DNA of 21,476 nucleotides from a virus: positions 1 to 21,476 of the IMG/VR virus record IMGVR_UViG_3300025853_000790; one strand, 5' to 3'. Each line of letters starts with the position of its first letter. Position 1 is the first letter of the stretch. Positions 7,941 through 16,453 of this stretch are shown in pieces. Position numbers and translations under genes: made by a program. A model generated the notes under the pieces. The model was not told where the DNA came from. It searched no databases and worked only from the letters and a program-made list of their open reading frames with translations.

Positions 7941-8644
7941 TAATTATTTCTTTCAGCTGCTTGTTGCTCTCTTTGCATTTGTATCATATTCTCTATATCT
8001 CCTGCAATTAAAGCCGCTGTCTCATCAATTATAAGTTCAACAATATCATCTTTAAACTCACAATTAACTTCATTAGCAGAAATTGTAGCAGTATAAGGAT
8101 TAAGAACTCCAGCAAATTCTACAAGCCTAGGTTTTCTATAATATGTAAGAACTGGTTCTACTACCGTGAAATCTCTTCTGTATATTCTTATGGCATTTCC
8201 TATAAGAGTACAAAAGGTTTCACCCCATTCAAAATCAGGTCTTTTCAATTCATCTCTATAAATCAACTCTACATTAGCTTCTTCAGCAAGATAAACAGTC
8301 ATAGATCTTGGATCGGCACAGCAATCATTAGTGGCTTTTATGCTTACCCTTTTGTACTCAAGATATGTATCAACAGGAAAATTGTCTGTTTCAAAATATC
8401 TGTCTGTCTCTGTACCTGTAAGTTCAAGCTCCTCTAATAAAATTTGCAAGTCATCAACTCTTCTTTTAGACATTTCATCACCCTCTTTATAGATGTTGTT
8501 GCCGTGTAGTTGTCTTCTTACCCATTCTATTTGAGACTTATTAAAAGCTTCTAATATTTGCCAGTTTTCTATGTTGTCAAAATCATTACTTGACAATTTA
8601 TTTAAACGCTGTTTAAGCTTTATACGTAAAGTTTCATTTAGCAT
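7940..8644 (-). CDS. Head-tail connector / tail-stub-like protein
   Basis: A 234-aa protein that probably belongs to the neck. It starts with helices (LRIKLKQRLNKL, NWQILEAFNKSQIEWVRRQ), then has a beta-rich middle (DTYLEYKRVSIK, SMTVYLAEEANVELI, AIRIYRRDFTVVEPVLTYYRKPR). It ends in a helix with the pattern DDIVELIIDETAALIAGDIEN plus a Gln-rich tail. This helix-strand-helix plan, with a late acidic helix followed by a glycine and DIEN, is common in tail-stub and ring proteins of short-tailed Bacteroidota phages. The gene lies 11 nt after the 338-aa gene and overlaps the Dps-like gene by one base. Its place after the capsid genes supports a portal-adjacent ring. I infer this from architecture and order. 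Confidence 0.6.
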   Translation of the reverse strand: MLNETLRIKLKQRLNKLSSNDFDNIENWQILEAFNKSQIEWVRRQLHGNNIYKEGDEMSKRRVDDLQILLEELELTGTETDRYFETDNFPVDTYLEYKRVSIKATNDCCADPRSMTVYLAEEANVELIYRDELKRPDFEWGETFCTLIGNAIRIYRRDFTVVEPVLTYYRKPRLVEFAGVLNPYTATISANEVNCEFKDDIVELIIDETAALIAGDIENMIQMQREQQAAERNN

Positions 8645-8654
8645 TTTATACTAT

Positions 8655-9671
8655 TTATGCATTCCAATAATGTTCAACTTTGCTTTTTATATGAGCTAAA
8701 GTATCTTCATTTTCTGGATTTTTTAGAAATGCCACAACCTCTGAAGGACTTTTACCTAACCTAACAGATGTGTCAAGTGTTTCAATCCATCCAGATTGTT
8801 TTCTTGTAATAAACCTGTAATACAAAGCATCTTTAACTAATGCAGATATTTTAAGATCTTTCATTGTCATTTTTGCTGTTTTTAAGAACAACTCAGCTGC
8901 TTTCTTTTTGTTTCTTTCAGTACCTTCACCATTAATATACATATCCATGTTTTCATAGATAATATCATTAGGTGTACTTTTTGTGTATTGTGTGCTTTCA
9001 ACATCAACACATTTTGCTACATACATAAGTTTTGTAGCATTTTTGTCATACATGTTTTGTAGCTGTACCAAAGCACGGTTTCTAATCTTAGAATACTCCG
9101 TTCTTGTACTAATTGTTTCCTCTAACTGATCTAAATAAAATTTAAATTTATTGTTAGAAGATTTAGCTTGCTTTAAAGATTTAGCTACAATTGAAAAACC
9201 ACCTGCATTAATTGCATGTAACTTAATCAAATCATAAGGATCTTTTACAGGGTCAAGATATACAGGATCATTTCCACATCTGATTTCTATGCGTGACCAG
9301 AATTTATCATTGTTAGGACTTAAGAGTGTAACCTTATTCCAGAAATCTTTATCATTAGGATCAACAACATTAGCTGCTAATTCTTTTTCAAGCTGTGAAA
9401 CAACACTTCTAATTTCTTTAATTTTGATCTCTTTTTCTCCCGGAGGCAAAAGTTTTACATCAGGAGCAAATTCATTTAAACCTGTGACAAATCTTTTAAC
9501 ACCGTTAAGTTCTAAACATGCAAGTGTCTCTTGATGCCAAACACCATCATGCAATGCCATGCCGTAGTTTTGTAAACCCATGTTATCCTTACTAGGATTA
9601 AAGTATGGTCTAATTGCTATTGATGTATTTTTACCCTGTTGGTACTTTTCTACAATTGTGTAATCGCTCAT
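8655..9671 (-). CDS. Conserved-looking phage protein of unknown function
   Basis: A 338-aa soluble protein with no signal peptide or membrane segment. An N-terminal alpha/beta part includes SIAIRPYFNPSKDNMGLQNYGMALHDG, with a short coiled coil (IKEIRSVVSQLEKELAA, about 84-100). A second segment, RIEIRCGNDPVYLDPVKDPYDLIKLHAINAGGF, precedes a Lys-rich helical half to the end. It lies between the putative decoration protein and the connector gene, so a virion or head-assembly role is likely. The basic helical half and globular start would also suit a nucleic-acid-binding or head-packaged internal protein. I do not recognise a characterised family. Confidence 0.75.
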   Translation of the reverse strand: MSDYTIVEKYQQGKNTSIAIRPYFNPSKDNMGLQNYGMALHDGVWHQETLACLELNGVKRFVTGLNEFAPDVKLLPPGEKEIKIKEIRSVVSQLEKELAANVVDPNDKDFWNKVTLLSPNNDKFWSRIEIRCGNDPVYLDPVKDPYDLIKLHAINAGGFSIVAKSLKQAKSSNNKFKFYLDQLEETISTRTEYSKIRNRALVQLQNMYDKNATKLMYVAKCVDVESTQYTKSTPNDIIYENMDMYINGEGTERNKKKAAELFLKTAKMTMKDLKISALVKDALYYRFITRKQSGWIETLDTSVRLGKSPSEVVAFLKNPENEDTLAHIKSKVEHYWNA

Positions 9672-9692
9672 TTCTAGTTGGTTTTTTGTTTA

Positions 9693-9902
9693 TTAAATTA
9701 CTACTGCAAGAATGCCTTCACCAGGTACACTATTGGTATTTACAAATAAATCACCTGCTACAAGACCGCCTGCTAAAGCAGCTGCATTGTCAGCAAATTG
9801 TTGTAGTTCTTTACCTGCACCCTTGGAAGCAACAAGTTTAGCTACAGATGAGTTGGTAAGTTGTGTTACTTTTGTAAATGGAGCTTCTTTATAAATAGCC
9901 AT
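9693..9902 (-). CDS. 69-aa putative capsid decoration / auxiliary protein
   Basis: A small, Ala/Gly/Val-rich protein with a helical middle (VAKLVASKGAGKELQQFADN) and a beta-like end (GDLFVNTNSVPGEGILAVVI). It is the first gene after the major capsid gene and its terminator, a usual place for small capsid-cementing or head-fibre subunits. The order and composition support a decoration protein, but there is no diagnostic motif. Its short reading frame is backed by a position 21 nt before the next gene and by amino-acid composition typical of a folded protein. Confidence 0.6.
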   Translation of the reverse strand: MAIYKEAPFTKVTQLTNSSVAKLVASKGAGKELQQFADNAAALAGGLVAGDLFVNTNSVPGEGILAVVI

Positions 9903-9916
9903 GATATTTTACTTTT

Positions 9917-9973
9917 AAAATGAAAAAATAGGGGGAGGAATAGCAGCTTGTAACCGGTATATACCTCACCCCT
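9917..9973 (-). terminator. Hairpin terminator behind the major capsid gene
   Basis: On the minus strand, AGGGGTGAGG (9964-9973) pairs with CCTCCCCCT (9930-9938) in a 9-bp GC-rich stem with one bulged T, and is followed by ATTTTTTCATTTT. The 25-nt loop itself contains the palindrome GGTATATACC together with the stem-proximal bases. It lies between the capsid stop codon (9985) and the next start codon (9902). It likely ends most transcripts and raises the relative amount of capsid mRNA. Confidence 0.65.
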
Positions 9974-9984
9974 AAGATAGATAA

Positions 9985-11604
9985 TTAGAATGAGCCTCCT
10001 GTAATTGGGTTTCTCATTACAATTTTAAGAACCTTGGTAGGATCTTTAACCCAAATTGCCGGCATTGTTTGCGTCATAAATACACGGTATCCGTTAAAGT
10101 TACCTGTAGATGCAAAGCCTTGAGTTCTACCCATATAATCCATAGTTCCGTTTTGATAGAACCATTTCAATTGATTATCCCAGTTAAGTTTTAGCAAGTA
10201 AATATTATCATTACCTTGATCAGTAACATCAAAAATTACAAAGCTAAATGAGCTTAATGGACGACCATCAATTAGCGGATTTTCAATATCATTAGTATGT
10301 AAGTTGTCAAATGCTGGATTCAATACAAACTTAACGTTAGCTAAGAATGGAATTGTGAAGCTAGTATAAGCAAATCCAAAATCAAGATCAAGACCTTGAC
10401 CTGTAACTGCTCCAAGCTCAGTAGCATTTTGTACTAGACCTGAACCATATACTTCATCAGCAATTGCTTTGTTAATAAGTTGCATACCACCAATACCTGT
10501 TTGTACAACAAGCTTTCTTTGTGGGTCTGGACCTTTAAACTCAACTTTTCCTTGATAGAAGTTGTAAAGCTCAGACTTGAACATGTCAAGAGTAAAGTTA
10601 GACTTGTTATATACTCTTTTAAAAGAGTTGTCTAACTGTGACCAAAGACCTACAGATAGTCTGATGTCATCTGGTCCATCTTGCTTAATTCTACCACCTT
10701 TACCCCACATTAGGTAAGTTTCAATGTCATTAGCAATTTTAGAAAGGTGCGCAGCCTCAAGATTTGTTAGGAATGTTCTTGATAAAGAACCTTCTTCAAA
10801 TGCTTGTCTAGCACCAGCTTTACCCATGCTCTGAACTAAATCTTCAATAGAAGAAACAGAAGGGTTGTTAGGATCTTGATTGAAGTTTCTCCAAATCTCT
10901 GTTACAGGTACAGTACCATCAGCATTCAAACCACCTTTGATCATAAGATCTGCACGGCTAGAAATAGAATAATGTACGTGTGCTTCAGCACCACCAACAA
11001 AGTTATAAAACTCACGGAAACCAGAACCTGTCTCAATATCAGAGAATCTTTCTCCGTATTCACCTCTAGCAGAACCTTTGCGGAAGTATTTAGTACCTGA
11101 AGCTAGGTATGCATCATCAAGAGTTGCAGAACTATCATTATTTACAAGTTGAACTGTGTAAATAAAACCATCACCTGCAGGGAGAATATCATCTGCAGTA
11201 ATGTAAAGTTCCAAGCCATTGTACTTATCATATGTGATTATATCACCATGACCAAATGCTCTTTTAGAAAGCTTGATTTGAAAAGTTTGCCCATCAATAC
11301 CTTTGTTTGTATTGCCCGGTTCAATGTCACCAACAATAAAAGGTAAATCTTGTGCAATAGGAGTTTGCCATTTGTACTCACCTCTAGCGTTGTCTACAAA
11401 AATAGTATTCTTACCACCAAAAGAAGCCATCTGATACAAAGGCATTTCTACTTTTTGTGTCATAGCCCAAATGTCTACAGGACCCATATCCATAGGCTCT
11501 GAATTACCTAACATTTGTGTTAAGTGGTATGAATCTACATGTGAACTCGCTTTATAGTTAGTATCTCTCAGGAAAATTCCATTGTTTAATACTGGAGTTG
11601 CCAT
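9985..11604 (-). CDS. Major capsid protein
   Basis: A 539-aa protein assigned as the major head subunit, presumably of HK97 fold. It has no Cys-rich or fibre-like features. Visible segments include an N-terminal arm (ATPVLNNGIFLRDTNY), an extended beta region (KNTIFVDNARGEYKWQTPIAQ), a helical spine-like part (EDLVQSMGKAGARQAFEEG, LEAAHLSKIANDIETYLMWG) and a C-terminal mixed domain ending in KVLKIVMRNPITGGSF. It follows the scaffold-like gene by 27 nt of pure A/T sequence and is followed at once by a strong hairpin terminator. The order terminase, portal, scaffold, capsid is classic. The name rests on order, size, composition and resemblance to capsid proteins of Bacteroidota phages, not on a catalytic motif. 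Confidence 0.85.
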   Translation of the reverse strand: MATPVLNNGIFLRDTNYKASSHVDSYHLTQMLGNSEPMDMGPVDIWAMTQKVEMPLYQMASFGGKNTIFVDNARGEYKWQTPIAQDLPFIVGDIEPGNTNKGIDGQTFQIKLSKRAFGHGDIITYDKYNGLELYITADDILPAGDGFIYTVQLVNNDSSATLDDAYLASGTKYFRKGSARGEYGERFSDIETGSGFREFYNFVGGAEAHVHYSISSRADLMIKGGLNADGTVPVTEIWRNFNQDPNNPSVSSIEDLVQSMGKAGARQAFEEGSLSRTFLTNLEAAHLSKIANDIETYLMWGKGGRIKQDGPDDIRLSVGLWSQLDNSFKRVYNKSNFTLDMFKSELYNFYQGKVEFKGPDPQRKLVVQTGIGGMQLINKAIADEVYGSGLVQNATELGAVTGQGLDLDFGFAYTSFTIPFLANVKFVLNPAFDNLHTNDIENPLIDGRPLSSFSFVIFDVTDQGNDNIYLLKLNWDNQLKWFYQNGTMDYMGRTQGFASTGNFNGYRVFMTQTMPAIWVKDPTKVLKIVMRNPITGGSF

Positions 11605-11631
11605 AATAAGTATTTAATTAATTAATAAATG

Positions 11632-12876
11632 TTAAAATCTTTTAAATATATTGTTCGATCTAGGGATCTTTCTTTTTCTTTGAACTTTAGCAGCTTCTTC
11701 TTCAGCCTTTTGTATACCAAGTGATGAACCAGTGTTATTACCTTGTTCTGTTTTTAATTTTCTTACGGTTTTAGCTACACTTTGTTGAGCACCTTTTTCC
11801 ATAATTTTATTTTTATACCCACCTGGATCAGAAAGCAACCATAAAGCTTCTGCTATTAAAGTATAATTAGGTTCAACAAACTGATACTTTTCTAAAAGGT
11901 GTCCAAGCAAGTTTGTGTTTTTACCAGTTACAGAAGGAAATGATGGCGATACTAAACCATTGTATAACATTGATTGAGTCTTTCTATTTAGTTTAATATC
12001 TCCTAAATGCCCATTTTTCAATGTGTTATATACGTTACCCATATACTGTTTAGATGCCTCTTCTTGCTGTAGCCTTTTATGTTCTTGCTCCTGCAATTTT
12101 CTAGCCACAACTTTTTCTTGCATCTTATCTAACTTTGGCTTAAACTTAGTTGCTTGTTGTTCAAGCTTGCCAAGATCTTTCCATAATTCTATCTCTTCAT
12201 CAATCTCATCTTCTGTACCGTATCCTGTAGCAGATAGATAATCTTTGATAATTATTTCTTGATCTCTTTCATTTTTAATGTCAAGGCTTCTTTTTTCCTC
12301 AACACTTGCTAATGTTTGAAACAAACCTTTCATGTCTGTTCCTCCTTCTGCAACGTATCTAGCAGCAATTTGCAATTCTTGCGGTAAGCTCTCAAAAAAC
12401 TGTTTTGGTGTTTCTCTTCTAACTTTGTTTGCAACCTCTTGCATGTTTGCTTCAATAAGCTCTTCCCAGTCTTTTACTGAGTATTCTTCTAAGTTTTTAT
12501 CATCATCAAAAGGTACAATCATTTCTTTTTCAATAAGCTTTTGAAAAACATAAGATGTATTTTTCTTACTGCTTTTTTTGAAAGTTTCCTGATTGTCTTC
12601 AACATCAATATTATCTAATACATCTTCTGTTTCCTGTTCAACCACCGGAGTTTCTGCAACTTCTTCTTGTGGCTCTTCTACTGTTTCTTCAACTGTTTTT
12701 TCAGGATCCGTGAAAGACATATCTACATCATCTTTCTTTTGAAAAATGTTTGGCTTTGATGGCTCCTCTTGGGGTAACGTTATACCTTCAGCAGAGGGTG
12801 CACCATTAAATAATTCATCAATGTCAATGTTAACTGTTTCTGATTTTGTTTCAATGTTTTTAACTTCTTCGCTCAT
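11632..12876 (-). CDS. Scaffold-like prohead assembly protein
   Basis: A 414-aa protein lying between portal (and the membrane gene pair) and capsid. Residues 1-105 are very acidic and low in complexity (repeated VEE, EEP, EDVLDNIDVEDNQE). The middle has helical domains and a long charged coiled coil (about 230-280, KLEQQATKFKPKLDKMQEKVVARKL). The C-terminal ~40 residues are strongly basic (VQRKRKIPRSNNIFKRF). An acidic disordered head, central coiled coil and basic C-terminus that could bind the capsid shell are typical of scaffolding proteins. No protease motif was found. An internal head protein is the alternative. The 125-nt gap before it may carry a promoter. Confidence 0.7.
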   Translation of the reverse strand: MSEEVKNIETKSETVNIDIDELFNGAPSAEGITLPQEEPSKPNIFQKKDDVDMSFTDPEKTVEETVEEPQEEVAETPVVEQETEDVLDNIDVEDNQETFKKSSKKNTSYVFQKLIEKEMIVPFDDDKNLEEYSVKDWEELIEANMQEVANKVRRETPKQFFESLPQELQIAARYVAEGGTDMKGLFQTLASVEEKRSLDIKNERDQEIIIKDYLSATGYGTEDEIDEEIELWKDLGKLEQQATKFKPKLDKMQEKVVARKLQEQEHKRLQQEEASKQYMGNVYNTLKNGHLGDIKLNRKTQSMLYNGLVSPSFPSVTGKNTNLLGHLLEKYQFVEPNYTLIAEALWLLSDPGGYKNKIMEKGAQQSVAKTVRKLKTEQGNNTGSSLGIQKAEEEAAKVQRKRKIPRSNNIFKRF

Positions 12877-13001
12877 TTTAATGTTGGTTTTATATATTTA
12901 CAATGTTAATATACGCATTTATTGCAGATAGAAATCTGATAAGTTTATAATAAATTTTTAATTTTAGCAGTATATAGCTAGGATATTTTGATAATTTCCC
13001 A
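12877..13001 (-). promoter_or_regulatory. Intergenic leader before the scaffold-capsid pair, possible Bacteroidota-type promoter
   Basis: This 125-nt AT-rich gap is one of the largest in the window. On the minus strand, TAACATTG (12901-12908) matches the Bacteroidota -7 pattern TAnnTTTG at all but one position and lies 24 nt before the scaffold ATG. A TTTC lies 22 nt further upstream, as a weak stand-in for the -33 TTTG. No strong terminator hairpin was seen here for the preceding gene; only a short 4-bp TAGC/GCTA stem is present. The promoter call is tentative. Confidence 0.25.
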
Positions 13002-13430
13002 TTACAACAAAATAGCTAAAATTGCTGTAGTCAAGCCTATTGCTACAACACCACCTCCTACAAGACTAAAAGTAAGAGACTTCTTTGTTTTTTTTATCTG
13101 CTGATTTTTATCTTTAATAAGTAGTTCATTAATTTTTACTACTGATTCACAATCATTATATTTTTCATTCAAAAGATCAATTGTCTTTTCGTTATTGCTT
13201 AAAATAAATGCTTGATCTTTTATAATATCTGCCTGTTTTTGCGTTAGTATTTTACAGGTGTCAATATAATCTAAATAGAATATCTGTGTTTTCTTTAACA
13301 CATCAAAGCTATCTAACTTGTTTGCAATTTTAATTGCTACATCTCTTTCTAAGCATATTTTATCTTGACAAACGGCTGAGTATTGCAGAATCAGAACTAT
13401 TATAATAATCAAAGTGTTTGTAATTTTCAT
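13002..13430 (-). CDS. Membrane/exported coiled-coil protein, candidate outer or unimolecular spanin
   Basis: A 142-aa protein with a clear N-terminal signal-like hydrophobic stretch (TLIIIIVLILQYSAV, residues 6-20) followed by Cys21. It then has a Lys/Asp/Asn-rich helical stalk (about 30-115) and a C-terminal membrane segment (about 118-142, with GGGVVAIGL). An exported N-terminus plus coiled coil plus C-terminal membrane anchor is the topology of unimolecular spanins, which fuse the two membranes at the last step of lysis. SAVC before Cys21 is only a poor lipobox (Val at -1), so a lipid anchor is not certain. Its start lies inside the 3' end of the preceding membrane gene, in another frame, as in Rz/Rz1 pairs. 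Role inferred. Confidence 0.6.
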   Translation of the reverse strand: MKITNTLIIIIVLILQYSAVCQDKICLERDVAIKIANKLDSFDVLKKTQIFYLDYIDTCKILTQKQADIIKDQAFILSNNEKTIDLLNEKYNDCESVVKINELLIKDKNQQIKKTKKSLTFSLVGGGVVAIGLTTAILAILL

Positions 13431-13704
13431 TTAAACTGTCTATTTGGTTACTTATGTTTTTTAATGTGTTTCTGTAATTAGGTATTACTTCCTTTAGGGA
13501 ATCTATCTTTGATAACAAATAATTATTAGACTTATCAATAGAGTCTATTTTAGAATTTATAAGCTTGATATTTTCAATATAGCTGCTTTTTATTCTTTCG
13601 TAATCTATAGTTGCTGGCTCAGGTTGTTTTCTTGTTACAACAACTATAAAAAAGACAAGAATTATACAGGACTGAGCTATTATGGCAATATCTGTTTTAC
13701 TCAT
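13360..13704 (-). CDS. Small inner-membrane coiled-coil protein, candidate i-spanin (Rz-like)
   Basis: I start the protein at 13704, giving 114 aa and the ATGAGTAA overlap with the portal stop codon. A longer reading from 13758 would cover portal codons and is less likely. The product has an N-terminal membrane helix (IAIIAQSCIILVFFIVVV, residues 6-23) directly followed by a Thr-Arg-Lys stop-transfer signal. The rest is a polar coiled-coil stalk with heptad-like LLSKIDSLKEVI and LKNISNQIDSLNEN. This is the classical layout of an Rz-like inner-membrane spanin subunit. Its 3' end overlaps the next gene by 71 nt in another frame. A head-associated membrane protein is the alternative, as no lysis gene is usually placed between portal and scaffold. 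Confidence 0.6.
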   Translation of the reverse strand: MSKTDIAIIAQSCIILVFFIVVVTRKQPEPATIDYERIKSSYIENIKLINSKIDSIDKSNNYLLSKIDSLKEVIPNYRNTLKNISNQIDSLNENYKHFDYYNSSDSAILSRLSR

Positions 13705-16453
13705 CTTTCTTCTTTTTTTCTGATTGCACATCATACTTGTTTTTATTAGTACGTGCAATTTCTAAGTTTTTATTTGCTATGTCTTTTTGTGTTTGAAGTC
13801 TTTCACGTTCAATCTGCATTTTTTGCTGGTTCATAGAGTTATCCATGGCATTTTGCTCTCTCTTCATATCCATTTGCTCTCTATACTTAGTTGTCTCCCT
13901 AATATCTTGCATTGCATCCATGTAGTCAGACTGTAAGTTTTGATTTATATCCTGCATTGCACCATAACCAGCAGCTCTAATTTCTGCAACAGTAATATCT
14001 TTTTGTCTTTCAAGTTGTTGCTGCTGCGCATCAAACTGCATTTTAAGTTGTTCTTCTTGCATCTTAGCTTGTATTTGCTGCTCCTGCATTTTTTGCTGTT
14101 GTTGCATTTCTTGTTGTCTCTGTGCTTGCATCTTAGCTTCTGCATCTTTAAGTATGTCTGTAACCTCTGCTATAGACTCTGCTTTGATAATATTTCCTAA
14201 ATCATATATTGATGCCCCAGAAGTATTGTTTGTGATAGCAAGCTGCTTAAGCTGATCCAATATAGATCTATGATTTGTACGTGTTGTAGCAAATACATTA
14301 AAATCTCTAAGCATCAAGTCAGTACCATTTATGATAAAGTTTACATTCTCTGCTTCTGATGTTATATAAGAAAGTCTTACACTGGGATTAGTACTATGGT
14401 AATATTGAGATAAGTCTGTGCGCATCTGATGAACCCGTGGCATAAGGTTGTCTGAGTGCTGTGTGAAGTAAATCTCTGTTTGTGCATATGATTGATTCAA
14501 TGCCTGTGTTACTCCTGTAGCTGTTTGTTGTCCTATAGGTGCTCCAAGTCTTTGTGGGTTTACACCAATAGCATCAAATGCTTGTTGCTTAAAGTAGTTG
14601 GCAAGTTGTATCCTAGACATTAATCTTTGAGATTGCTCCATGTTTAAGACCTGATAGTGATTAAAGTTTGTAGCATTCTCTGTGTTTGTTATAGATGTAT
14701 CAAGCGGTAGCATTTGAAAGTCTTTCATAGCCACATATGCTTTTGCGTAATTGCCTTTACCCCAGTCTTCACCCATAGAATGTCTTGGTAAAGCATTTTG
14801 GTCAAACATAATAACAGTACCTAGCTCATCTACAAGTATATCTGCTATTTGGTTATTTACAAGATTGTATCCTACCTGGTAAGCTTTCATAAGATCTACT
14901 AAAGAAACAGACTTTGTATTCCTATCAGAAAATACTCTTCCCTCTACAGGAAGCTTACACCCATAAAGTGTCTTATTACCTTTAAATTGGAAAGGTACTC
15001 TACCTGGTTTCTTTCTATTAATACCTAAATAGATAGGATTAATGTTAGCACCCATATTAGATCTCCAGTTTGCAGGTAGGTTTGGACCAATCTTTACTCC
15101 ACCCCATACTTCATTAATCCAAATCCAATCTATATGCTCTCCCTGAAGTAAATTTTCTTTAGTTTTGTTCTTAAATACAGATGTATCATAAATTGGCTTT
15201 TCTGTAATTTTATAGTTTTCATCAATAATTTCCTGAATAATTTCACCATCTTCTAATACCCTAGTAAGGTGTCCAACCTTTCTTTGTGTTTTCCAATAGC
15301 ATGTAGCTACTCTCATTAGCTCTCCCTCACCCCAAAGTTTTATATCATCAGATTCATTAAGAATTGCTGAAACAATATCTCCACCCCTTGCAGGATCATT
15401 AGACCAATTACTTACAAACTTTCTATAAGCAAGACCGGGCATGTTAGTGTTCCACTCATGTGATCTACTTGCATCATAATATGCACCGTCATTCTGATAT
15501 CCATTTACTTGGTATAATGCTGAACGTGCAGGATAAATCTTTTGTAAAGCTTCTAACTGATCTTCATTCATAAGATATCCGTATTTATCTACAACATCAG
15601 CAGCTGTCATAAGATCCAGCTTACCAACAAAGTTAGAATCAGATATGTATCTTACATCTGGAGATTTTTGATAAAATGTTAAAACAGGATTCCATAGTTC
15701 TACATCATAGTCATCCTCAAGCATTTTAAAATGCCAAAACTCTCTATCTGTTATAAGCATATCTCTAAATGCTCTTTCTTCAAGCTCTTGCATTTTAAAC
15801 CTTTCTTCATCTACCTTCAGCTGATGTGATGCCCATTCTTCTACTAAAGATCTGTAGTCTTTAGAAAAGAAATCTTCTATCTCTGGTAGTGTTTTTAATG
15901 CTTCAGGATTTAGTTGCTGTTGTGCTTCTTCACTTTGGGGGTCCATCCCCATTTCTATCATTTTAAATATTAACTTCTTTTCAGCATCTGCTAAAAGGTT
16001 TTCTTCTATCATTGCTCTTTTCTGCTCTAACATTTCATTATATGATAAATCATCAACAGCTCTAAACTGAACTTTTGAAAATCTTTTAGAAAACTCACCT
16101 GACAATACATTTATAACATTAGGTATAATAGGATAAAACTTTAGCTCTAGCGCAGACTCATCCTCTTTTGTAAGTACATCTATAATATCTTTGTAATCAT
16201 TGTCTTCTTCTACAATATAATCTGTCTTATCTATAATGCCTTTGGCTAATTTGTAATTCTTTAACAACCTTCTTGCATTTAACCTCAAAAACTCAAGACC
16301 TTGAAGTTCTAACCAATCCATATTCCATGCAGACCAATCATCATCTTTTTTCTTCCTTGGTAAAAATTGCAATGGTTGCGTTAAGCTAGAAGATGTAGGA
16401 TATCCTTCACCTTTAGCTCCTTTCTTTATTTGTAATGCGTTAAATACTCTCAT
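13697..16453 (-). CDS. Portal protein with long Gln-rich coiled-coil tail
   Basis: A 918-aa protein directly after terminase (one-base overlap). The N-terminal ~750 residues look like a large phage portal: helices around VLSGEFSKRFSKVQF, a clip/stem-like part with MEQSQRLMSRIQLANYFKQQAF, and TATGVTQALNQSYAQTEIYF, which is typical of portal stems. The last ~150 residues (about 770-915) are Gln/Met/Lys-rich and predicted as a long coiled coil. Such a tail would protrude into the head like the barrel of long portals. The length exceeds most portals (about 450-750 aa). Its role is the DNA entry/exit dodecamer and the docking site for terminase and neck proteins. Assignment rests on order, size and segment pattern. 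Confidence 0.85.
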   Translation of the reverse strand: MRVFNALQIKKGAKGEGYPTSSSLTQPLQFLPRKKKDDDWSAWNMDWLELQGLEFLRLNARRLLKNYKLAKGIIDKTDYIVEEDNDYKDIIDVLTKEDESALELKFYPIIPNVINVLSGEFSKRFSKVQFRAVDDLSYNEMLEQKRAMIEENLLADAEKKLIFKMIEMGMDPQSEEAQQQLNPEALKTLPEIEDFFSKDYRSLVEEWASHQLKVDEERFKMQELEERAFRDMLITDREFWHFKMLEDDYDVELWNPVLTFYQKSPDVRYISDSNFVGKLDLMTAADVVDKYGYLMNEDQLEALQKIYPARSALYQVNGYQNDGAYYDASRSHEWNTNMPGLAYRKFVSNWSNDPARGGDIVSAILNESDDIKLWGEGELMRVATCYWKTQRKVGHLTRVLEDGEIIQEIIDENYKITEKPIYDTSVFKNKTKENLLQGEHIDWIWINEVWGGVKIGPNLPANWRSNMGANINPIYLGINRKKPGRVPFQFKGNKTLYGCKLPVEGRVFSDRNTKSVSLVDLMKAYQVGYNLVNNQIADILVDELGTVIMFDQNALPRHSMGEDWGKGNYAKAYVAMKDFQMLPLDTSITNTENATNFNHYQVLNMEQSQRLMSRIQLANYFKQQAFDAIGVNPQRLGAPIGQQTATGVTQALNQSYAQTEIYFTQHSDNLMPRVHQMRTDLSQYYHSTNPSVRLSYITSEAENVNFIINGTDLMLRDFNVFATTRTNHRSILDQLKQLAITNNTSGASIYDLGNIIKAESIAEVTDILKDAEAKMQAQRQQEMQQQQKMQEQQIQAKMQEEQLKMQFDAQQQQLERQKDITVAEIRAAGYGAMQDINQNLQSDYMDAMQDIRETTKYREQMDMKREQNAMDNSMNQQKMQIERERLQTQKDIANKNLEIARTNKNKYDVQSEKKKKDE

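Noticed and set aside
12961-13001. Possible terminator after the second spanin-like gene
   Set aside because: Only a 4-bp stem is present and the following T/A stretch is mixed; it is too weak to call.
13705-13758. Longer N-terminus for the i-spanin-like gene
   Set aside because: The extra residues overlap the portal reading frame by 62 nt. The start at 13704 gives a normal short overlap and places the membrane helix at the N-terminus.
14000-14130. CAG/CAA-type short repeats that might be a microsatellite or CRISPR-like array
   Set aside because: They are irregular, in frame and explained by the Gln-rich coiled coil of the portal. There are no spacers.
13945-14145. Alternate minus-strand frame of 66 codons inside the portal gene
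   Set aside because: It is an out-of-frame reading of the Gln-rich repeat region; its Lys/Asn/Cys-rich content is a by-product of the CAG/CAA codons.
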